Shown here: positions 27,887 through 35,959 of the stretch, one piece after another
Layout of the letters: each line of letters starts with the position of its first letter
Position numbering within the stretch: position 1 is the first letter of the stretch
Assembly (NCBI RefSeq): GCF_009828025.1
Contig: NZ_WTYA01000011.1
Location: forward strand, 1-64,000
DNA: 64,000 nt
DNA from: Qipengyuania algicida
GTDB taxonomy: Bacteria; Pseudomonadota; Alphaproteobacteria; Sphingomonadales; Sphingomonadaceae
Direction: 5' to 3'
Notes under the pieces: generated by a model
Told to the model about the DNA's origin: nothing
The model's database searches: none
What the model saw: only the letters and a program-made list of their open reading frames with translations
Position numbers and translations under genes: made by a program

Positions 27887-28471
27887 TCAACGGTTTGCCA
27901 AGTTGACTGGTTCCAATTGTTTGCGGTTTTGTTGGATTGCATCACTTACATTGATGATGCGGGCATGGCCGATAGCTGATTCTGATTTGGCCCCCGCGCG
28001 CGCAGGGGTTGCCGCTGGATCATTTATTTGGCCGGGTCCTTGGGCGAGATTCAAAGACCGTGTTGACGCATTGGTTGCGAGAGATGAGGACGACGTCTTA
28101 GGAGCGACTTGATTCACAGCTCGCGCCATCACCGGCTGCTGGTGATTACCGGCATCAATTTGACCGGCGGCCAACGCTGTGGCGACATAGGCGTCGCTGT
28201 CACGGTAACGTGTCTGGCTATACAGGCCTCTTTCGGACAGGTCGACAACCGCGACCGTGCCTCTGGGAGTGACCAGCGGATAGTGATCCGGGCTTAGCTG
28301 GGTTGATTGCGAAACGGCGACAGATTGGTCAATCGCCGGACTGCCGGAGGGTTGCATGGTGTCTGTGTCAGCACGAGCGAGAACCGGGGTTGAACCGAGC
28401 GATGTTCCTGCGATTGCCCCTCCCAAGGCACACGCCAGACAAGTCCCCAGAAATACGGGACTCAGATTCAT
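27887..28471 (-). CDS. Exported hypothetical protein, 194 residues
   Basis: The protein has a signal peptide, MNLSPVFLGTCLACALGGAI, ending near VLARA. The mature part is Ser/Gln/Ala-rich and probably disordered. A recognisable folded patch may be HYPLVTPRGTVAVVDLSERG with SQTRYRDSDAYVATALAAGQ. No family is recognised. GAGGAG lies before ATG 28471, and an exact EcfG-type promoter precedes it. It is upstream of, and may be read through into, the lmo0937-family gene. Confidence 0.75.
   Translation of the reverse strand: MNLSPVFLGTCLACALGGAIAGTSLGSTPVLARADTDTMQPSGSPAIDQSVAVSQSTQLSPDHYPLVTPRGTVAVVDLSERGLYSQTRYRDSDAYVATALAAGQIDAGNHQQPVMARAVNQVAPKTSSSSLATNASTRSLNLAQGPGQINDPAATPARAGAKSESAIGHARIINVSDAIQQNRKQLEPVNLANR
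27889..27914 (-). promoter_or_regulatory. EcfG-type promoter for lmo0937-family gene
   Basis: On the minus strand, GGAAC (27914-27910), 17 bases, CGTT (27892-27889). It lies in the 3' end of the upstream gene and would give a leader of about 40 bases, allowing the small membrane protein to be expressed on its own. Confidence 0.7.
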
Positions 28472-28508
28472 CTGATTTGCTCCTCATGGTTTCGGGTCTC
28501 GATGTTTG

Positions 28509-28534
28509 AACGTAAAGGCCCGTGCGGATGTTCC
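28509..28534 (-). promoter_or_regulatory. EcfG-type promoter for exported protein
   Basis: On the minus strand, GGAAC (28534-28530), 17 bases, CGTTC (28512-28508). The expected transcription start lies about 30 bases before ATG 28471. Confidence 0.7.
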
Positions 28535-28598
28535 CCGATGGCCGCGGTTCGGTGGGCCAGCGTTGACGGATTCGCCGTCAAAGTTCAGGGCATACGTC

Positions 28599-29072
28599 AT
28601 GTTGCCAAAGCCACATGTTCGCGACTCTCGGCGTCGGTCCAAAAAAATGCTCGGCCTGACAGTCGTCTCGCTTGCCTTGGGTCTGGGCGCCTGCCAGGCA
28701 AAGGAACAGGCGAGCGGATCCGGGCCGGGCGGAACGTTTGGCGCAATCTCGGCGGCTGATACGATCCACCTCATCGGAACCGAGCCCTTCTGGGGCGGTC
28801 AGCTTGCCGGCACCACCCTGCGCTATACGACGCCAGACGATCCGGCGGGAGCGCCCATCGCGGTGGAGCGGTTTGCCGGTAACAATGGATTGGGCTTCAG
28901 TGGAAGCTTCGCGGGCAAGAACTTCGATCTGGCGATTACGCCCGGAACTTGTGTCGAAGGGATGAGTGATCGCCGCTATCCGTACGTCGCAACGCTCCAG
29001 ATCGGAAACGAGCGACGTGACGGATGCGCGTGGACTGACAGCCAGCCATTCAGCGGATCGGATAAGCCCTAG
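28599..29072 (+). CDS. Lipoprotein of the COG3650 type
   Basis: This 157-residue lipoprotein begins MLPKPHVRDSRRRSKKMLGL, with a basic n-region, and has its lipobox at LGAC. The mature domain contains IGTEPFWGGQLAGTTLRYTT, a conserved cysteine (TPGTCVEGMSDRRYPYVATL) and a second one before the C-terminus (RRDGCAWT), suggesting a disulfide. Many envelope proteins of this type are annotated COG3650; the role is unknown. ATG 28599 has CAGGG upstream; ATG 28647 is an alternative with a shorter signal. Its stop overlaps that of the convergent S41 peptidase through CTAG. Confidence 0.72.
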   Translation: MLPKPHVRDSRRRSKKMLGLTVVSLALGLGACQAKEQASGSGPGGTFGAISAADTIHLIGTEPFWGGQLAGTTLRYTTPDDPAGAPIAVERFAGNNGLGFSGSFAGKNFDLAITPGTCVEGMSDRRYPYVATLQIGNERRDGCAWTDSQPFSGSDKP

Positions 29073-30511
29073 TAGATCCCGGGACTGTCGTGATCGAGGC
29101 TGCTGCCGCTGTGCGAGCGTAGCAGATTATCGCGCGGCTGAACGGATTGCGCGGTCTGGCCTGAAGTGCCGGTGATCGGAGTGCAGCTGCGACCGGCGAG
29201 ATAATCCAGAGCGGTCTTGATCGACGCTTCGGTCGGATCCCCGAGAGGCTTCAAATAGTCGTCGGAAGCGCTGCATGTTGCTGGCATGACCGATGCCAAC
29301 CCGCCGTAATAATCCCCATTGCCATCGGCATTGACCGTGCGGAACGCGATGACCCGCAAGCGGTCGTCGCAGGCCGAGCGGTCGAATGCGCTTTGTCCAA
29401 CGGGCTTGCCGAAGGTATTCGATCCGATCAGCGCGATGTTGTCCTTAAGGTAAGGGATGAAGGCATTGGCAACGAGTTCGCTCGCCGAGGCGGTGCCGCC
29501 GGTTCCGATAACAGCAATCTTCGTCGCGGCGATCGCGTTGGGTTCCGCAACGAAGTAGTCAGTTGTATCGTTTGTCGATTGGGACGAGCGGAATTGGGTT
29601 GTGCTGAAAACCTGCCCAACCTTGTCCTTGGCCATCAGGTCGCCAAGCACTTCCGCCACCGAAACAAGGCCGCCGCCGTTGTAGCGTAGATCGAGGATGA
29701 CCTTCGTTATTCCGGCGGACTGGAACTGCTGGAATGCTGTCCGCAGCTGATTTTCCGCATCTTCGATAATAAAGGTGCGCAGGTTGATATACCCGACCTT
29801 CTCCACCCCATCGTCGAGTATCTTAACGCCATAGCGATTGGAGATCGGGTCGAGCGAATAGTCGGCCTTGGCGATTGTCGCGGTGTGCTGGGCCCCGTCA
29901 GGATCGGCAAAGGTCAGTGAACGCGATACTCCCGTGTTATTGGGGCCGAGTGCATCTATGACCGCGTAAGGCCCTCCTGAGGACATCAGCGAGGAAACGG
30001 ATGTCCCATCGATTGCCAGCAGTTCGGTGCCGCGATCGATACCAGCAGCATAAGCGGGAGCACTTTCGAACGCTTCGACCACGAACACTCTGTTCGATGC
30101 AGTGTTATAGGATAGCCTGATGCCGAAACCGGCATTCGATCCGTTCTGGATCAGTGCGTTTTCTTCGGCAATCGACGTAATGTAGGTGAGGCCGCCGTGG
30201 CGCAACGGGCCGGTCCCCGTTCCGTCGGGAGGCGTAACCGAGGGTGCCACCAGCGCATTTATGTAATCCTGCAGATTCGTGAAGCTGGCCGGATCGGCGT
30301 TGAGGTTCAACTTGTCGGGGAAAAGATACCATTCGTTTATCGTATCGCGGACCCATTGTTCGCGCGCGGAGAAGGAACAATCCGTCGGTGAAATACCTCC
30401 GCCGCTTGTGCCTCCCGTGCTCGAAGATGCTCCGCTGCTTGTGCCGCCGCCCCCGCACGCTACCAGCGAAAGCGCCAAAACCGACGACATAATGCTCCGA
30501 CCCAACGACAT
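29069..30511 (-). CDS. S41 family C-terminal processing-type peptidase, lipoprotein
   Basis: This 480-residue exported protease has a lipoprotein signal (SIMSSVLALSLVAC) followed by a Gly/Ser linker. A PDZ-like region lies at about 130-210 (NAGFGIRLSYN...AGIDRGTELLAIDGT). The S41 core has YINLRTFI, VILDLRYNGGG and the nucleophile block GTGGTASASELVANAF near residue 340. Tail-specific proteases of this type degrade or process envelope proteins. GGGGAGC precedes ATG 30511. It is transcribed away from the PEBP gene across a 223-base gap (30512-30734) in which I see no gene. Confidence 0.9.
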   Translation of the reverse strand: MSLGRSIMSSVLALSLVACGGGGTSSGASSSTGGTSGGGISPTDCSFSAREQWVRDTINEWYLFPDKLNLNADPASFTNLQDYINALVAPSVTPPDGTGTGPLRHGGLTYITSIAEENALIQNGSNAGFGIRLSYNTASNRVFVVEAFESAPAYAAGIDRGTELLAIDGTSVSSLMSSGGPYAVIDALGPNNTGVSRSLTFADPDGAQHTATIAKADYSLDPISNRYGVKILDDGVEKVGYINLRTFIIEDAENQLRTAFQQFQSAGITKVILDLRYNGGGLVSVAEVLGDLMAKDKVGQVFSTTQFRSSQSTNDTTDYFVAEPNAIAATKIAVIGTGGTASASELVANAFIPYLKDNIALIGSNTFGKPVGQSAFDRSACDDRLRVIAFRTVNADGNGDYYGGLASVMPATCSASDDYLKPLGDPTEASIKTALDYLAGRSCTPITGTSGQTAQSVQPRDNLLRSHSGSSLDHDSPGIY

Positions 30512-30734
30512 GACGTGTGCTCCCCTGATCCACAAACGGTCTGCCTGCCACTCGGCATATCTGTACCTTGCCAAATGAACGCCGTCTGATTTGAAACGAT
30601 ACTTGCCGGGAATCGAGGCGATTTGAAAGCTGTCGTGACCTTCCCTAGGTAAAAACGGTGTAAATCGCGGTTCTGCCCATGGTGCGGTGCCGCCTGGAGG
30701 CGCAAATGCAGTTTATGACAAGGATAGGCGTATA

Positions 30735-31319
30735 GTGAGTGAAGTGGTTGCAGATTGGCTTGTGAACGCCGCCGGGGTCCCCGCTGGAACGCGGGGGCTT
30801 GCGGCAGATTCCCTGGGTGATGAAAAATTGCTGGGTAAATCGGGTTTCACGCTCTCCAGTCCGGCATTTTCGGCAGGTGGCGAGCTGGACCCTTGTTTCA
30901 CCGCCTACGAAGAGGACGCTGTAGCCCCGCCGCTCGAGTGGAGCGCGCCGCCACCGGGTTCGCAGGAACTGGTGCTGGTTGTCGAAAGCATCGGCCCGCA
31001 GGGTGGTGAGCCGGTGTTGCACTGGCTGGTGTGGGGATTGGCGGCCCAGAAAGGCAAGCTGCTCGAAGGTGAGGTGCCGCCGCGCACCGGCAAGAACAGT
31101 CGCGGCAATTCGGAATGGCTTTTGCCCGAACCGCCCATCGGGGAGAAACATCATTACATATTCCAGCTATTTGCGCTTGACCTGCCTTTGATCCAGATGC
31201 CGGGTGCGAAAGCGGCGGACGTGTTTGCGGCAATGCGAGGTCATGTGACGGCATGCGCTGTGCTGACTGCGCAGTTCGAAGGGGAACAAGAAGAATCGGA
31301 ATGGGATGAGGAAGACTGA
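30735..31319 (+). CDS. PEBP (YbhB/YbcL) family protein
   Basis: This 194-residue protein matches the phosphatidylethanolamine-binding protein family. It has FTLSSPAFSAGGELDPCFTA, then PPLEWSAPPPGSQELVLVVE, HWLVWGLAA, EKHHYIFQLFALD and the closing AMRGHVTACAVLTAQF. The ligand pocket residues are the usual D, H and H. GTG 30735 is preferred because AAGGATAGG lies at good spacing. An N-terminal stretch of about 40 residues precedes the fold and an acidic tail (EGEQEESEWDEED) closes it. No signal peptide. Followed by a SWIB gene. Confidence 0.85.
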   Translation: MSEVVADWLVNAAGVPAGTRGLAADSLGDEKLLGKSGFTLSSPAFSAGGELDPCFTAYEEDAVAPPLEWSAPPPGSQELVLVVESIGPQGGEPVLHWLVWGLAAQKGKLLEGEVPPRTGKNSRGNSEWLLPEPPIGEKHHYIFQLFALDLPLIQMPGAKAADVFAAMRGHVTACAVLTAQFEGEQEESEWDEED

Positions 31320-31377
31320 ATTCAATTTTTTGTAAATTCGATATTTTTTAGCACGCCTGACAGGAAAGGACATACTC

Positions 31378-31629
31378 ATGGCTGGCAAGAACAATGCTCT
31401 GCAAAAACCGGTTACGCTTTCACCGGATCTGGAGGCTGTCGTGGGCAAGGGCCCGATGACGCGCGCTCAGGTCACCTCGAAGGTGTGGGAATACATTAAG
31501 GCCCACAACCTTCAGGACAGCAAGGACAAGCGTATGATCAATCCCGACGCCAAGCTCGGGGCGGTGATCGGCAACAGCCAGATCTCGATGTTCAAGATGA
31601 CCGCTGCGGTTTCCAAGCACCTCAGCTAA
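31378..31629 (+). CDS. SWIB/MDM2 domain protein
   Basis: This 83-residue protein is a single SWIB domain. It has KPVTLSPDLEAVVGKGPMTR, AQVTSKVWEYIKAHNLQDSK, then DKRMINPDAKL and SMFKMTAAVSKHLS. Stand-alone SWIB proteins occur in many alphaproteobacteria and chlamydiae and are thought to act on chromatin or DNA topology; no role is proven here. AGGAAAGGA precedes ATG 31378, and an AT-rich run upstream may be a promoter. A perfect terminator follows. Confidence 0.93.
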   Translation: MAGKNNALQKPVTLSPDLEAVVGKGPMTRAQVTSKVWEYIKAHNLQDSKDKRMINPDAKLGAVIGNSQISMFKMTAAVSKHLS

Positions 31630-31638
31630 CTGGATATT

Positions 31639-31672
31639 GCGGTGCATCCGACCTCTCGGATGCACCGCTTAT
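31639..31672 (+). terminator. Rho-independent terminator after SWIB gene
   Basis: GCGGTGCATCCGA at 31639-31651 and TCGGATGCACCGC at 31656-31668 form a perfect 13-bp stem with a CCTC loop, followed by TTATT. Confidence 0.85.
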
Positions 31673-31772
31673 TCCGCCAGTCAGCTAAAATCGTTAGAGA
31701 GCTATTGCGGGGTCCGGCTGACTTACGCCTGATGTCCGTTAACCTCCACCAGACGCCCGGGCGAGCGCCGCT

Positions 31773-31961
31773 TCAGTCCTCATTGGCGCGATCTGGCAAA
31801 TTTTTCGTATTGGTCGACGCCAGTTCTTCGAGTTCGATTTCGCTCATCGAATGGTACATTTCCTTCGATGCTCCTTGCAGGTCGCCGACTTTGGTGTCGC
31901 CGCGCTTTGCCGAAAGTGCCGCTCCTGCGGCATGTTGCTGCGCTTTCGAATGAGCTTTCAT
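31773..31961 (-). CDS. DUF3008 family protein
   Basis: This 62-residue protein matches DUF3008 from end to end: KAHSKAQQHAAGAALSAKRG, then LQGASKEMYHSMSEIELEEL and ASTNTKNLPDR. Its start overlaps the stop of the DUF2945 gene as ATGA, so the two are coupled. The family is small, basic and found in stress-regulated loci; activity unknown. It is last in a three-gene unit driven by an EcfG-type promoter. Confidence 0.92.
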   Translation of the reverse strand: MKAHSKAQQHAAGAALSAKRGDTKVGDLQGASKEMYHSMSEIELEELASTNTKNLPDRANED

Positions 31962-32203
31962 CGATTGCTTGCCGCCAGTTCGCTGCCCAGTTTCAAAACT
32001 TCGGAACCTTCATCCTGACGGATCAGATAAGCAGGATTGCCCTGGTCACCATGGCGCGTGATCTCACTCCCATCGAGTGTACGTGTGACATCACGCTCGA
32101 AGCGGTCGGAGATCTTGCCGCAAGCTTTGCCGTTGCCCCATTTCCAGGTCACATATTGCCCCGAGCGAAAACTGTTTGCGTCGCTAGCGGAACTATTGCC
32201 CAT
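31958..32203 (-). CDS. DUF2945 (HVA1-like) protein
   Basis: This 81-residue protein matches the DUF2945/HVA1 domain: FRSGQYVTWKWGNGKACGKI, TRTLDGSEITRHGDQGNPAY, then LIRQDEGSEVLKLGSEL. The fold is predicted to be a small SH3/Tudor-like barrel. Its start overlaps the end of the upstream gene by 11 bases and its stop overlaps the DUF3008 start. The gene order suggests the proteins work in the same response. Confidence 0.92.
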   Translation of the reverse strand: MGNSSASDANSFRSGQYVTWKWGNGKACGKISDRFERDVTRTLDGSEITRHGDQGNPAYLIRQDEGSEVLKLGSELAASNR

Positions 32204-32510
32204 CGGGAGTAGCGTCGTTCTTCATCACGGTAAGCCCATCCTGATGGGTTACCTGATCGCCCGAGCTGGGTGTCGGTGTGATCAGCACGTCGGCTGCTTC
32301 GTTCTCCGATTGCTCGACCTGCATTTTGTCGCTGACGCTCTCATCGCCCACCGCACCATTCTTCGAGGCAGAACCGCTGATCCAGATGATCGAAAGGAGC
32401 ACGATTGCCAGCAAGAGCCCAATTCCAAGAACCCATCGGACTACGCCTTCCTTTGATCCACCGCTCGCCTCGGTCTCATTTACGTGGGTTGTTTCGCCTT
32501 CGGTATGCAT
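32193..32510 (-). CDS. Single-pass membrane hypothetical protein, 105 residues
   Basis: The product has a short hydrophilic N-terminus (MHTEGETTHVNETEASGG) and one membrane helix (VVRWVLGIGLLLAIVLLSII). An acidic, probably periplasmic tail of about 60 residues follows. GAGGAGC precedes ATG 32510. It is first in the unit with DUF2945 and DUF3008, and an EcfG-type promoter ends about 24 bases ahead of the start codon. No family recognised. Confidence 0.75.
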   Translation of the reverse strand: MHTEGETTHVNETEASGGSKEGVVRWVLGIGLLLAIVLLSIIWISGSASKNGAVGDESVSDKMQVEQSENEAADVLITPTPSSGDQVTHQDGLTVMKNDATPDGQ

Positions 32511-32533
32511 GACAAAGCTCCTCGGTCGTGATC

Positions 32534-32558
32534 AACGTGGAGGCATTATGGATGTTCC
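32534..32558 (-). promoter_or_regulatory. EcfG-type promoter for DUF2945-DUF3008 operon
   Basis: On the minus strand, GGAAC (32558-32554), 16 bases, CGTT (32537-32534). It lies between dapD and the membrane protein gene, so the three-gene unit can be transcribed separately from dapD. The transcription start would be about 15-20 bases before ATG 32510. Confidence 0.72.
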
Positions 32559-32577
32559 TCCGGCAATCGCAACGATA

Positions 32578-33402
32578 TTACAGACGGAGCAAATCGTTGA
32601 TCGCTGTCTTCTCTCGCGTTTGCGCATCGACGGTCTTGACGATCACCGCGCAGGCCAACGACGGGCCGCCATCCTGTGCCGGGAGCGTGCCTGGCACAAC
32701 CACCGAATAGGGCGGGATCGCACCGTAGCTGATCGTTCCGCTGGCCCGGTCAACAATTTTGGTCGAACGGGTAATGAACACGCCCATGGCGACGACCGAA
32801 CCTTCGCCGACTGTGACACCTTCGACGATTTCCGAACGTGCGCCAATGAAGCAATTGTCACCGATGATCGTCGGATTGGCCTGCATCGGTTCGAGCACGC
32901 CGCCAATTCCGGCCCCGGCAGAGATGTGGCACCCCTTGCCGATCTGCGCGCAAGAGCCGATCGAGGCCCAGGTATCGACCATCGTGCCTTCGCCGACGTA
33001 GGCACCGATATTGACGAAGCTTGGCATCAGCACGCAGCCGGGCGCGATATAGGCGCCAGCTCTCACAATAGCCCCGGGGACGACACGAAAGCCCGCAGCG
33101 CGAAAACGTTCATCGTCCCATCCGGCAAACTTGCTCGGTACCTTATCGAACGCGGGATTGCCTGCACTGCCACCTTCCATCAGGCGATTTTCCTCAAGCC
33201 CGAACGACAGCAGCACTGCTTTCTTGAGCCACTGGTTCACCTGCCATCCGCCCGAACCATCCGGTTCAGCAACTCGAGCAGCGCCTGAATCGAGCATCTC
33301 AAGCGCTTCGGCTACCTGACCCTTGAGTTGCTTGGACTTCGGCGCCGCGCGAGCACGATCGTCCCATGCTCGTTCGATAGCGGCTGCCAGAGTGTCGGTC
33401 AT
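32578..33402 (-). CDS. dapD: Tetrahydrodipicolinate N-succinyltransferase
   Basis: This 274-residue enzyme transfers succinyl from succinyl-CoA to tetrahydrodipicolinate in lysine and diaminopimelate synthesis. A helical N-terminal domain contains [18 protein letters not shown]. The left-handed beta-helix of hexapeptide repeats follows: [57 protein letters not shown]-terminal PPYSVVVPG strand is present. ATG 33402 follows GAGAGGGA. Full length. Confidence 0.96.
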   Translation of the reverse strand: MTDTLAAAIERAWDDRARAAPKSKQLKGQVAEALEMLDSGAARVAEPDGSGGWQVNQWLKKAVLLSFGLEENRLMEGGSAGNPAFDKVPSKFAGWDDERFRAAGFRVVPGAIVRAGAYIAPGCVLMPSFVNIGAYVGEGTMVDTWASIGSCAQIGKGCHISAGAGIGGVLEPMQANPTIIGDNCFIGARSEIVEGVTVGEGSVVAMGVFITRSTKIVDRASGTISYGAIPPYSVVVPGTLPAQDGGPSLACAVIVKTVDAQTREKTAINDLLRL

Positions 33403-33544
33403 GCGTATATCCCTCTCGCGTCGATACGCGAATGCCGTTAAGGCCCGGGACATAGTAGGGCAAGCACGCTGGGCGTTGATTTGCGTTAATTATCGAGCAG
33501 CCTTGAGCGGTTACAGCGCCGCCTGGCCGCCTTGGGGGTTATGG

Positions 33545-35956
33545 GTGACGGAAGGCGCATTGACCACGGTATTGTTGCGAGTTCGCGTACCGATCCGGAC
33601 CGGCACATGCCTGTCCGGACTGATTTTGCTCGCGGCTTGCGGCGGTGGTGGCGGTACGCCTATCAACAGCACGCCTCCTCCTGCACCGGCTCCCGCGCCA
33701 ACTCCGGCGCCCGCCCCCGCACCAACGCCTGCTCCGGGGCCTAGCCAGTTTGACACCGCTGAATATCGAAGATCCGATGGCCCGGCCCAGCACAACGCCA
33801 TTGTTGCTTGGAACGCCGGAGTTACCGGCAAGGGCAGTACGATCGCGATCATCGACACCGGCATCGATACCACCAGCCCCGAATTTGCCGGACGCATACT
33901 GGCGGCCTCGCAGGATGTCGCCGGAACTCGCTCGATCCAGGCGACCGACGATCACGGCACAAATGTCGCCCTGGTTGCCGCGGCGGCACGTAACAACTCG
34001 GGCATCATGGGTATTGCCTTCGATGCCAGCCTGCTGGTTCTGCGTACTGATACACCGGGCAGTTGCACAGTGACGTCGCCCGGTGACACCACGACCAAAG
34101 ACACTTGCACGTTTTCTGATAGCAATATCGCCAGGGGAATAGACAAGGCCGTCGCCGCCGGCGCGAAGGTCATTAATCTGAGTCTTGGCGGTAATGGCGC
34201 GGGTTCAGTCGTAACCGATGCTGTCGTGCGTGCGTCCGCCGCGGGCGTTGTGGTGATCGTCGCGTCTGGCAATGGCGGCGATGGCAGCGACACCACGACC
34301 GACCCAAATCAGCCGGATGCCTTCGCCAGCGCCGTTCGTCAGGCAGGCGGCAATAATGTGATTATCGTCGGTTCGGTCGATGCCAATAACGTGATATCGA
34401 CTTTTACCCAACGTGCCGGCACTCAGGCCGACTGGTATCTGGATGCGCGCGGCGAGGATGTCTGCTGCGTCTACGACAACGGGCAGATCTATGTCGGGCA
34501 CGATGCTTCGGGTTCGTTCAATCTAGTGTTTTCCGGAACCAGTTTTGCCGCCCCGCAGGTCGCCGGTGCGGTCGCCTTGCTCGCGCAGGCGTTCCCCAAT
34601 CTGACCGGCCAGCAGATCGTCAATATCCTGTTGAAGAGCGCCCAGGATCTTGGGGCAACTGGCACGGATGCGACCTATGGGCGAGGGTTGCTCGACATTG
34701 CGGCGGCCATGCAGCCGATGGGCACAACCACGCTTGCGGGCAGTACCAGCGCAGTGCAGATCGGTTCGACCAGCGTCGTTGGATCGCCCGCCATGGGCGA
34801 TGCTCTGGCCGGTTATCACAGTGTCCCGGCGATTATCCTTGATGGCTACAAACGCGCCTATCAGGTGGATTTCGGGGCGGGAGCCAGATCCGCAACGCTC
34901 AAGCCGAAACTGACCCCCAATCTTGTGCAGGCCGGGCGCGCGATGTCGGCGGGGACTGCCAATCTCACTCTGGCCTTCACCGTGTCCGATTCAGACACGC
35001 TGAACGATGGCCAGTGGACCGGCCAGCTTCGCTTGTCCGGTGAGGATGCGAGCCGTGCGCGTGTGCTGGCCGCTTATGTCGCGGCACGGATTTCACCCCG
35101 CACGCAACTGGCGTTTGCGACGCGGCAAAGCGCGAGCGGGCTGGTCGAGCAATTGCAAGGCGCGCAAAGGCCCGCGTTCATGATCGCGTCGACAGCGGAT
35201 CAGAGCAGCGGTTTTGCGCAGTCGGTCGATTCCTCGCTCGCGATCCGCAGTATGGTCGGATTGACAGGCATTACGGTCAGTGCCGAAACCGGCGATGCCT
35301 GGCTGGACCGAACACTCGATCCGACCGAGTTTGCGCTTGGCCGCAACCGTACTCTGGCCACGCGCCGCGTGGGCTTGTCGGCGGATCGCCAGATCGGGCC
35401 GCTTGCGACCAGCGTCGGAATGAACTGGCTGCAGGAAGATTCAACCGTTCTCGGGGCATATCTCGCACCGCAATTTGGCGGTCACGGTGCCGACACGGTG
35501 TTCCTCGATGGATCGGCAGGCTTGCCGATTGCCGGAGGATGGAAGCTGACCGGGGCTGTCCGGCAAGGATTTACCCGGGCAAGGGCGGGTGGGGCGGTGT
35601 CAAGCGGATCGACCCTGCGCACCAGCGCCTGGAGTATGGATTTGTCCAGCAGCTCGGTGTTCGCGTTCGGAGACAGCTTCGGTTTCAGGATTTCGCAGCC
35701 ATTGCGGGTGGATTCGGGCGGCCTCAACCTGTGGCTCCCGATTAGCTACTCCTACGCCTCCGAAGCAGCGGAATATGGCATCGAAACGCTGTCGCTTGCG
35801 CCTTCTGGACGGGAGATCGACGGCGAACTGGCGTGGCGCGGACCGCTGTGGGGCGGTTTTGGCAGTGCCAGCCTGTTCGTCCGTCACAATCCCGGTAATT
35901 ACGCGACCCTGCGAACCGACAAGGGCGTCGCCTTCAGGTGGAATGCCAATTTCTGA
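33545..35956 (+). CDS. Exported S8 subtilase with C-terminal barrel (autotransporter-like)
   Basis: This protein of about 803 residues starts with a lipoprotein-like signal (CLSGLILLAAC followed by five G) and a Pro/Ala linker. The subtilase triad is IAIIDTGID near 102, DDHGTNVALV near 135 and FSGTSFAAPQ near 333. After residue 420 the sequence becomes beta-rich and ends in an aromatic residue (GVAFRWNANF), as in autotransporter barrels. GTG 33545 is chosen because GGGGG lies 7 bases upstream; longer frames run antisense into dapD. The combination of a lipobox and a probable barrel is uncommon. It ends 3 bases from the convergent phosphotransferase stop. 33403-33544 holds no other gene. Confidence 0.85.
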   Translation: MTEGALTTVLLRVRVPIRTGTCLSGLILLAACGGGGGTPINSTPPPAPAPAPTPAPAPAPTPAPGPSQFDTAEYRRSDGPAQHNAIVAWNAGVTGKGSTIAIIDTGIDTTSPEFAGRILAASQDVAGTRSIQATDDHGTNVALVAAAARNNSGIMGIAFDASLLVLRTDTPGSCTVTSPGDTTTKDTCTFSDSNIARGIDKAVAAGAKVINLSLGGNGAGSVVTDAVVRASAAGVVVIVASGNGGDGSDTTTDPNQPDAFASAVRQAGGNNVIIVGSVDANNVISTFTQRAGTQADWYLDARGEDVCCVYDNGQIYVGHDASGSFNLVFSGTSFAAPQVAGAVALLAQAFPNLTGQQIVNILLKSAQDLGATGTDATYGRGLLDIAAAMQPMGTTTLAGSTSAVQIGSTSVVGSPAMGDALAGYHSVPAIILDGYKRAYQVDFGAGARSATLKPKLTPNLVQAGRAMSAGTANLTLAFTVSDSDTLNDGQWTGQLRLSGEDASRARVLAAYVAARISPRTQLAFATRQSASGLVEQLQGAQRPAFMIASTADQSSGFAQSVDSSLAIRSMVGLTGITVSAETGDAWLDRTLDPTEFALGRNRTLATRRVGLSADRQIGPLATSVGMNWLQEDSTVLGAYLAPQFGGHGADTVFLDGSAGLPIAGGWKLTGAVRQGFTRARAGGAVSSGSTLRTSAWSMDLSSSSVFAFGDSFGFRISQPLRVDSGGLNLWLPISYSYASEAAEYGIETLSLAPSGREIDGELAWRGPLWGGFGSASLFVRHNPGNYATLRTDKGVAFRWNANF

Positions 35957-35959
35957 CCG

